Of a stretch of DNA of 64,000 bases, positions 59,450-64,000 are shown in pieces. Every line of letters begins with the position of its first letter. Position 1 is the first letter of the stretch. The translations under genes were made by a program, and so were the position numbers. The DNA is from an uncultured Oscillospiraceae bacterium. GTDB lineage: Bacteria > Bacillota > Clostridia > Oscillospirales > Oscillospiraceae. The notes under the pieces are model-generated. The model had not been told where the DNA came from and ran no database searches. It worked only from the letters and a program-made list of their open reading frames with translations. Location of the stretch: the NCBI GenBank assembly GCA_910588625.1, contig CAJUQN010000006.1, positions 1 through 64,000 of the forward strand. Reading direction: 5' to 3'.

Positions 59450-62400
59450 GCAATTTCTTTGAACAGGAGCTCCGCAAGCTGTTCGAGGACGGAAAGATCA
59501 TCCAAGACCCCAAGTTTGTGGGACGGGTCTGCCTGGGGGACCTGGGCGGCAGTCTTCGGGTGCGGGCAGAGTTCGTGACCACAGGTTACGCAGACCACTA
59601 TGAGGCTCTGCGGCTGACGGTGCTGAAGCGCACAGAGGGCGAGGTGGATAGGCTTAACCACCTTGAGGGTGGGCTTGAGGATGTTGGTGAGCTCGATGGT
59701 GGTGGTGTGGTCCGGCTCCAGCTGCACCACATGGACGGTGTCGTCGTGGACGTAATTGGGGGCGGGCTCCACCTCATAGACCTTGTAGGCCCCGGGACGA
59801 AGGTTCTCCCAGAAGATCACGCCGTCCTTGTCCGTCTGGCGCTGGTCGGTGAAGCCGCCGTCTACCTCCTCAATTTTGAAGGTAACGCCGGGGATGGGCT
59901 GGTTGGTTTGCCGGTCCCGCTTCACCAGCCGGACGCCGGGGAGCTTGGAATTGACAAAATCACCATCCTGAAGCGGGACGCCGTGACCAAGAAGCCCCTG
60001 CGGGGCGCGGAATTTTTGGTGACGGACAGCTCCGGCCATGTGATTGGCCCCAACAACGGTCTCTACACCACCGGCACCGACGGCACCGTCACTGTCACCG
60101 GGCTGGCCCCCAATTCCACCATCGTGGTGTCCGAGAAAAAGGCCCCTGTGGGCTACATCCTGGATGAGACCCCGAAAAATATCGTGGTGCGCTCCGGTGT
60201 GGCCAACAGCTTGATTTTTGATAACGAACCCGGCACCACCCTGATTATTCGGAAGTTTATTGAGGGCACCGAAAACGAACCGCTCTCCGGTGTCTGCTTC
60301 AAGGTGGTGGACGGCTCCGGCGCGGCAGTTGGCCCGGACGATGGGGTGTATTACACCGACAAGGCGGGCGAGATCGTGCTGGAGGGCATCGAGCCGGGCA
60401 CCACCGTCATTGCCCGCGAGGTCAAGACCGTGGAGGGCTATGTGTTGGACGGCACCCCCCAGGACATCAAGATCGTGGGCGGTCAGGTGCAGCAGCTCAC
60501 CTTCTGGAACAAGCGGGCGGGCACCTTGGTAATCCAGAAGAAGGACAAGATTTCCGGCGCGATGATCCCCGGCGCTCAGTTCCAGCTCACCTACGCCAAT
60601 GGCGGCTATGTGGACAATGACAACGGCCATCTGTCCAGCAATGGCCTCTACACCACTGACGATAAGGGGGAGATCCGCATCAACGGCATCGTGGGCACTG
60701 TGGTGGCGAAGGAGGTCAAACCCGCCCCGGGCTATGTGATCGACAGCGGCACACAGACGCAGACGGTCACGGTGAATCCGCTGGACACGCAGACGTTGAC
60801 CTTCCTCAACGAACCCCTGTGCAGCCTCACCATCACCAAGCTGGATTCTGTCACTGGGAAGCCCATCCCCGGCACCTCCTTCGAGGTGCGGGACGGCAGC
60901 GGCGCGGTACTGGCCCGCTGTACCACCGGGAAGGACGGCACCGCCACCGTCACCGGGCTTGTCCCTGGCAGCACTGTTGTGGTGTCAGAAGTCAGTGTGC
61001 CCAGCGGCTATGTGCTGGACACCACGCCCAAGACCATCATTGTGAAAAATGGTGCGAACACCCTGACCGACAGTTCCAACGGCACCGTGACCAATCCGGG
61101 CACCACCCCTGGCGGCAGCACCGGAACTGGCAACGGCAATGACCTCACCTTTGAAAATGACCCCAAGCAGACCTTGACGATTCATAAGTACATCGAGGGC
61201 ACCGCCAATGAGCCGCTGGCTGGTGTGGCCTTTAAGGTGGTGGATGGGAGCGGCGCTCCTGTGGGCCCCAGCGATGGCACGTTCTACACCGATTCCAAGG
61301 GCGAAATTGTCATTGAAGGGCTGGAACCCGGCACCACCATCACCGCCCGCGAGGTCAAGACCGTGGAGGGCTTCGTGCTGGACGGCATCCCCAAAAGCGT
61401 TCAAATCAAGGCAGGCCAGGGCGCTCCCGAGCTGACCTTCTGGAACGCAAGGGCGGGTGAGCTGGTGATCCGCAAGCTGGATTCCGTGACCAAGCAGCCC
61501 TTGGCCGGGGTGGAGTTCCAGCTTACCTACGCTGGCGGCGGCTATGTGGACAACGCCAACGGGCACCTGTCCTCTAACGGCCTCTACACCACCGACGCCA
61601 ACGGCGAAATCCGTATTTCCGGCGTCACCGGCACCATCGTGGTCAAGGAAACCCGAACCATCGACGGGTACACCATCGACCCGGCCACCTGCACCCAGAC
61701 CGTCACGGTCAACCCGGCGGACACGCAGACGTTGACGTTTTACAACGCCCCCAAGCAGACGCTGACCATTCAGAAATATGTGGACGGCACCACCGACCCC
61801 ATCCAGGGTGTGACGTTCCTGGTGACGGACAGCTCCGGCCAGTATGTGGGGCCGAATAACGGCGAGTATATCACTGACCGCAATGGCCGTATCGTAATCA
61901 CCGACCTGACCCCCGGCACCACCATCACCGCCAAGGAAACCAAAACGGTGAGCGGCTATGTGCTGGATACCACGCCGCAGAGCATCCTCATTAAAAGCGG
62001 AACCGCTCAGACGCTGACCTTCTTCAACAAGGCTGAGGGTGGGCTGGAGCTTATCAAGGTTTCCGAGGCCGACAGCACCCAGCGCATCCCCGGCACCACC
62101 TTTGAGATCAGGAAGAAGGACGGCGGGCTGGTGGACACTGTGACCACCGACAGCACAGGCCGCGTCCACGTCAACCTGGATGCCGGTGATTACTACGCGC
62201 TGGAGACAGAAGCAGCCCAGGGCTTTAAGCTGGACGATACGCCCCACTATTTCACCGTCCAGGACGGGAAAACCACCACTCTGACGGTGAAAAACAAGCC
62301 CTTCTCCGGCATTTTGATTCACAAGACCGATTCTGTCACCGGCAAGGGCATCTATGGCGTGACCTTCCTGCTCTACGATAGCACCAACACCCCCATTGGG

Positions 62401-63408
62401 CAATACACTTCGGACAATTCCGGCTATGTCTACATTGAGAACCTGACCGCCTCGGGCCGCTACTATCTGCGCGAATTGGAGAATGAGGGATATATCCCCG
62501 ACACGCAGATGAAAACAGTGTATGTCACCGCTGGCGAGACTACGCTGATCGAATGGAAGAATACGCCCATCACCGCCCAAATCCAGATCACGAAAAAATC
62601 CGCCGACTACAACTCCACCAACGGCCTCCCCGCCGGGACGCTGCTGGAGGGCGCTGTTTTTGAGATTCGGGACAAGGCCGGAAATCTGGTGGACACTATC
62701 AAGAGTGACAGCCGGGGTGTGGCCACGTCCAAGCCCCTGCCATTGGGCCGCTATACCATCCGGGAGACAAAAGCACCGGCGAATTATGGCATCAGCGGCC
62801 AGGACTTGACCGCCTACCTGGAACACGCTGGGGAGATCGTCCGCTTTGAGGTCACGAATAAGGCCCTGTCCACCGGCGTGTCCATCACCAAGACCGGCCC
62901 CAAGCAGATCATGGTGGGCCAGCCGGTGCGCTACGTGTTCAGCGACATCGCCAACCGATCCAACGTTATGCTCACGTCCTTCTACTGGCGGGACACCCTG
63001 CCCGCAGAGGTGCGGCTGGACACGGTGGTGACGGGCACCTACAACTTCCCCGGCACCTATAAGATCACCTACCGGGTAAACGGCGGCGAACCCCGGACGC
63101 TGGCGGATAACCTGTCCACACAGAAGAACTACACCCTGGCGGCGTCCGCTACCGCCCTGGGGCTGGCCTCCAACGAGCGCGTCACCGAGATCATGTTCGT
63201 GTTCGGGCAGGCTCCCGGCGGCTTTGCCCAGGTGGAGAAGCCCATGCTGTACTGCACCGCCGTCAAGAGCATCGCGTCCGCCTCCTTTGTGAACGTGGCC
63301 GATGTGGGCGGCGTGTATGGCGGCGTTTGGGTGCAGGCTGTCTCCCGGTGGGTGACGAATGTGTACGGCAAGCCCATCGTGCCCTCCCTGCCCAAGACGG
63401 GCTATTAA
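59446..63408 (+). CDS. chimeric open frame: ICE protein start, inverted Cna-B piece, then a long Cna-B protein ending LPKTGY
   Basis: 1320 codons without a stop, from a GTG. Codons 1-~68 (MSNFFEQELRKLFEDGKIIQ ... LTVLKRTEGEVDRL) are the start of a common ICE protein. Codons ~70-170 are a Cna-B repeat read on the wrong strand. From ~59957 the true Cna-B protein runs to the end: about eleven repeats with lysine strands (KITILKRDAV, TLVIQKKDKI, TLTIQKYVDG, GILIHKTDSV) and Glu near EKKAPVGY / ETKAPANY, then a non-repeat domain (~1155-1310) and SLPKTGY. No signal peptide and no membrane helix, so export is unlikely in this form. Confidence 0.75.
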   Translation: MSNFFEQELRKLFEDGKIIQDPKFVGRVCLGDLGGSLRVRAEFVTTGYADHYEALRLTVLKRTEGEVDRLNHLEGGLEDVGELDGGGVVRLQLHHMDGVVVDVIGGGLHLIDLVGPGTKVLPEDHAVLVRLALVGEAAVYLLNFEGNAGDGLVGLPVPLHQPDAGELGIDKITILKRDAVTKKPLRGAEFLVTDSSGHVIGPNNGLYTTGTDGTVTVTGLAPNSTIVVSEKKAPVGYILDETPKNIVVRSGVANSLIFDNEPGTTLIIRKFIEGTENEPLSGVCFKVVDGSGAAVGPDDGVYYTDKAGEIVLEGIEPGTTVIAREVKTVEGYVLDGTPQDIKIVGGQVQQLTFWNKRAGTLVIQKKDKISGAMIPGAQFQLTYANGGYVDNDNGHLSSNGLYTTDDKGEIRINGIVGTVVAKEVKPAPGYVIDSGTQTQTVTVNPLDTQTLTFLNEPLCSLTITKLDSVTGKPIPGTSFEVRDGSGAVLARCTTGKDGTATVTGLVPGSTVVVSEVSVPSGYVLDTTPKTIIVKNGANTLTDSSNGTVTNPGTTPGGSTGTGNGNDLTFENDPKQTLTIHKYIEGTANEPLAGVAFKVVDGSGAPVGPSDGTFYTDSKGEIVIEGLEPGTTITAREVKTVEGFVLDGIPKSVQIKAGQGAPELTFWNARAGELVIRKLDSVTKQPLAGVEFQLTYAGGGYVDNANGHLSSNGLYTTDANGEIRISGVTGTIVVKETRTIDGYTIDPATCTQTVTVNPADTQTLTFYNAPKQTLTIQKYVDGTTDPIQGVTFLVTDSSGQYVGPNNGEYITDRNGRIVITDLTPGTTITAKETKTVSGYVLDTTPQSILIKSGTAQTLTFFNKAEGGLELIKVSEADSTQRIPGTTFEIRKKDGGLVDTVTTDSTGRVHVNLDAGDYYALETEAAQGFKLDDTPHYFTVQDGKTTTLTVKNKPFSGILIHKTDSVTGKGIYGVTFLLYDSTNTPIGQYTSDNSGYVYIENLTASGRYYLRELENEGYIPDTQMKTVYVTAGETTLIEWKNTPITAQIQITKKSADYNSTNGLPAGTLLEGAVFEIRDKAGNLVDTIKSDSRGVATSKPLPLGRYTIRETKAPANYGISGQDLTAYLEHAGEIVRFEVTNKALSTGVSITKTGPKQIMVGQPVRYVFSDIANRSNVMLTSFYWRDTLPAEVRLDTVVTGTYNFPGTYKITYRVNGGEPRTLADNLSTQKNYTLAASATALGLASNERVTEIMFVFGQAPGGFAQVEKPMLYCTAVKSIASASFVNVADVGGVYGGVWVQAVSRWVTNVYGKPIVPSLPKTGY
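59653..59961 (-). pseudogene. inverted Cna-B repeat fragment
   Basis: On the - strand this reads NSKLPGVRLVKRDRQTNQPI, PGVTFKIEEVDGGFTDQRQT, RPGAYKVYEVEPAPNYVHDD, ending ILKPTLKVVK: one complete Cna-B repeat similar to those at ~9430-9700. Both edges are abrupt: an ICE gene on the left (~59652) and a + strand Cna-B repeat on the right (~59957). The + frame happens to stay open through it. Confidence 0.8.
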
Positions 63409-63418
63409 CATCAACTCT

Positions 63419-63457
63419 TTGCTCCGCGCCGTCCGCACTCCGGGCGGCGCGGAGCAA
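63419..63457 (+). terminator. terminator after the long Cna-B gene
   Basis: TTGCTCCGCGCCG (63419-63431) and CGGCGCGGAGCAA (63445-63457) form a perfect 13-base stem right after the stop codon at 63408. No T run follows. Confidence 0.65.
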
Positions 63458-63517
63458 CTAGATACGCCCACTGGCACTGGCTGCTTTTGCCGCTGCTGAG
63501 ATGGCTGGAGAGGAGGA

Positions 63518-64000
63518 ATGATTGAGATATATCCTGGGCACGAACACTGTTGGAACATCTATACACACGGCAGGCCGGACATTTGTTCCCCTATTGGCAG
63601 GGCACAGTATATGCTCACCAAGTATTGTTATATTGCGAATAGAAGTCCAGATAAGTGGAGGCTTTTGTGCCGATATGCCAATACGGTTCAGAAGGAAAGT
63701 GAACTTTTGGATTTGAGGCATCTGGCGCAGTTCCTGGAAAACCGCGCCTTGGGCCTGACGTATGGCGTTAGTGACGCTACGGCAGCAATTCAAGCGGAAC
63801 AAGTGATTGTGATGCGTTCAGCCCCCGAATATGCCAGGGACTGTGGGCATGATATTTCTCCTGCCGCTTCATTCCTGATAAGGTCCGAGCCGGAGGACCA
63901 TCATTTATCACAAGGCGTCCGAAACCTGATATTAACCTACGCATATTTCTTTGGCAGTCCCGCCGCAATGGAGCGTTTTACGGACAGCGTTAAAACGGGT
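63518..64000 (+). CDS. unrecognised protein, continues beyond the window
   Basis: An open frame of 161 codons runs from the ATG at 63518 to the window edge with no stop; GGAGAGGAGG lies directly upstream. It reads MIEIYPGHEHCWNIYTHGRP..., with RAQYMLTKYCYIANRSPDKW, SELLDLRHLAQFLENRALGL and GVRNLILTYAYFFGSPAAME. Codon use is less GC-rich than in the ICE genes. No signal peptide or known motif seen. It may be the first gene outside the Cna-B module. Confidence 0.6.
   Translation, partial: MIEIYPGHEHCWNIYTHGRPDICSPIGRAQYMLTKYCYIANRSPDKWRLLCRYANTVQKESELLDLRHLAQFLENRALGLTYGVSDATAAIQAEQVIVMRSAPEYARDCGHDISPAASFLIRSEPEDHHLSQGVRNLILTYAYFFGSPAAMERFTDSVKTG

Noticed and set aside
59653..63408. Diversity-generating retroelement behind the Cna-B variation
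   Set aside because: No reverse transcriptase gene and no template/variable repeat pair with adenine-specific changes were seen in the window.
60985..63558. 857-codon open frame on the - strand over the Cna-B repeats
   Set aside because: It arises from the biased codon use of the repeats; the + strand reading has all the recognisable repeat motifs.
1..64000. CRISPR array, tRNA or rRNA genes
   Set aside because: No regularly spaced short repeats, tRNA cloverleaf or rRNA core sequences were noticed on either strand.

Overview
The sequence looks like a high-GC gut Bacillota chromosome of the Oscillospiraceae type (Flavonifractor/Lawsonibacter-like). This is inferred from protein families, Gram-positive ribosome binding sites and signal peptides; no rRNA or tRNA was seen to confirm it. 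Almost the whole window is integrative and conjugative element (ICE) DNA, and it appears to combine at least two related ICE backbones. DUF3846 proteins, PP-loop ATPases and Cna-B surface-protein segments each occur more than once as diverged homologues, and many genes are cut and joined inside their reading frames.

Layout. 1-3.3 kb: C-terminal end of a Cna-B surface protein, a truncated DUF3991/primase-like gene, the last 56 codons of a tyrosine integrase, a small ICE gene and a RepA_N initiator. 3.3-10 kb (+ strand): DUF3846 protein, PP-loop ATPase, membrane-anchored surface protein, sortase, secreted cysteine-peptidase-like protein, and a thioester/Cna-B surface protein that lost its C-terminus. 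10-13.2 kb (- strand): three serine recombinase genes. 13.2-15 kb: two HTH regulators, a KTR protein and small genes. 15.2-25.7 kb (- strand): a uronate/glycoside locus (mannonate oxidoreductase and dehydratase, GPH symporter, GH2, membrane-anchored GH3, lipoprotein, alpha/beta hydrolase). 25.7-28.3 kb: AgrC/AgrA-like two-component genes behind a MerR-type promoter, with a divergent MerR gene.

28.9-45.6 kb: the conjugation module on the - strand (CHAP hydrolase, VirB4, PrgI-like, VirB6-like, Maff2-like, VirD4, PcfB-like, MOBP relaxase, MobC). It is interrupted by cargo with its own promoters: tag, a prolyl-tRNA editing enzyme, and an HD/phosphatase/aldo-keto reductase/nitroreductase block between relaxase and MobC. 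A dense hairpin cluster beside mobC is the best oriT candidate. 45.9-51 kb (- strand): ICE accessory genes including a VapD-like protein and a DNA methyltransferase. 51-63.4 kb (+ strand): a second Cna-B segment, ssb, a broken parB, a string of small overlapping ICE genes, tandem beta-helix proteins and a long Cna-B chimera. The window ends inside an open, unrecognised gene.

The most unusual feature is the state of the Cna-B proteins. The only copy with a signal peptide lacks an anchor, while three copies with the anchor-type C-terminus lack signal peptides and are joined in frame to unrelated sequence. All three C-termini stop one residue after an LPxTG motif, with no membrane helix. Genuine recombination or a chimeric assembly could explain the junctions, and read mapping is the first thing to check.
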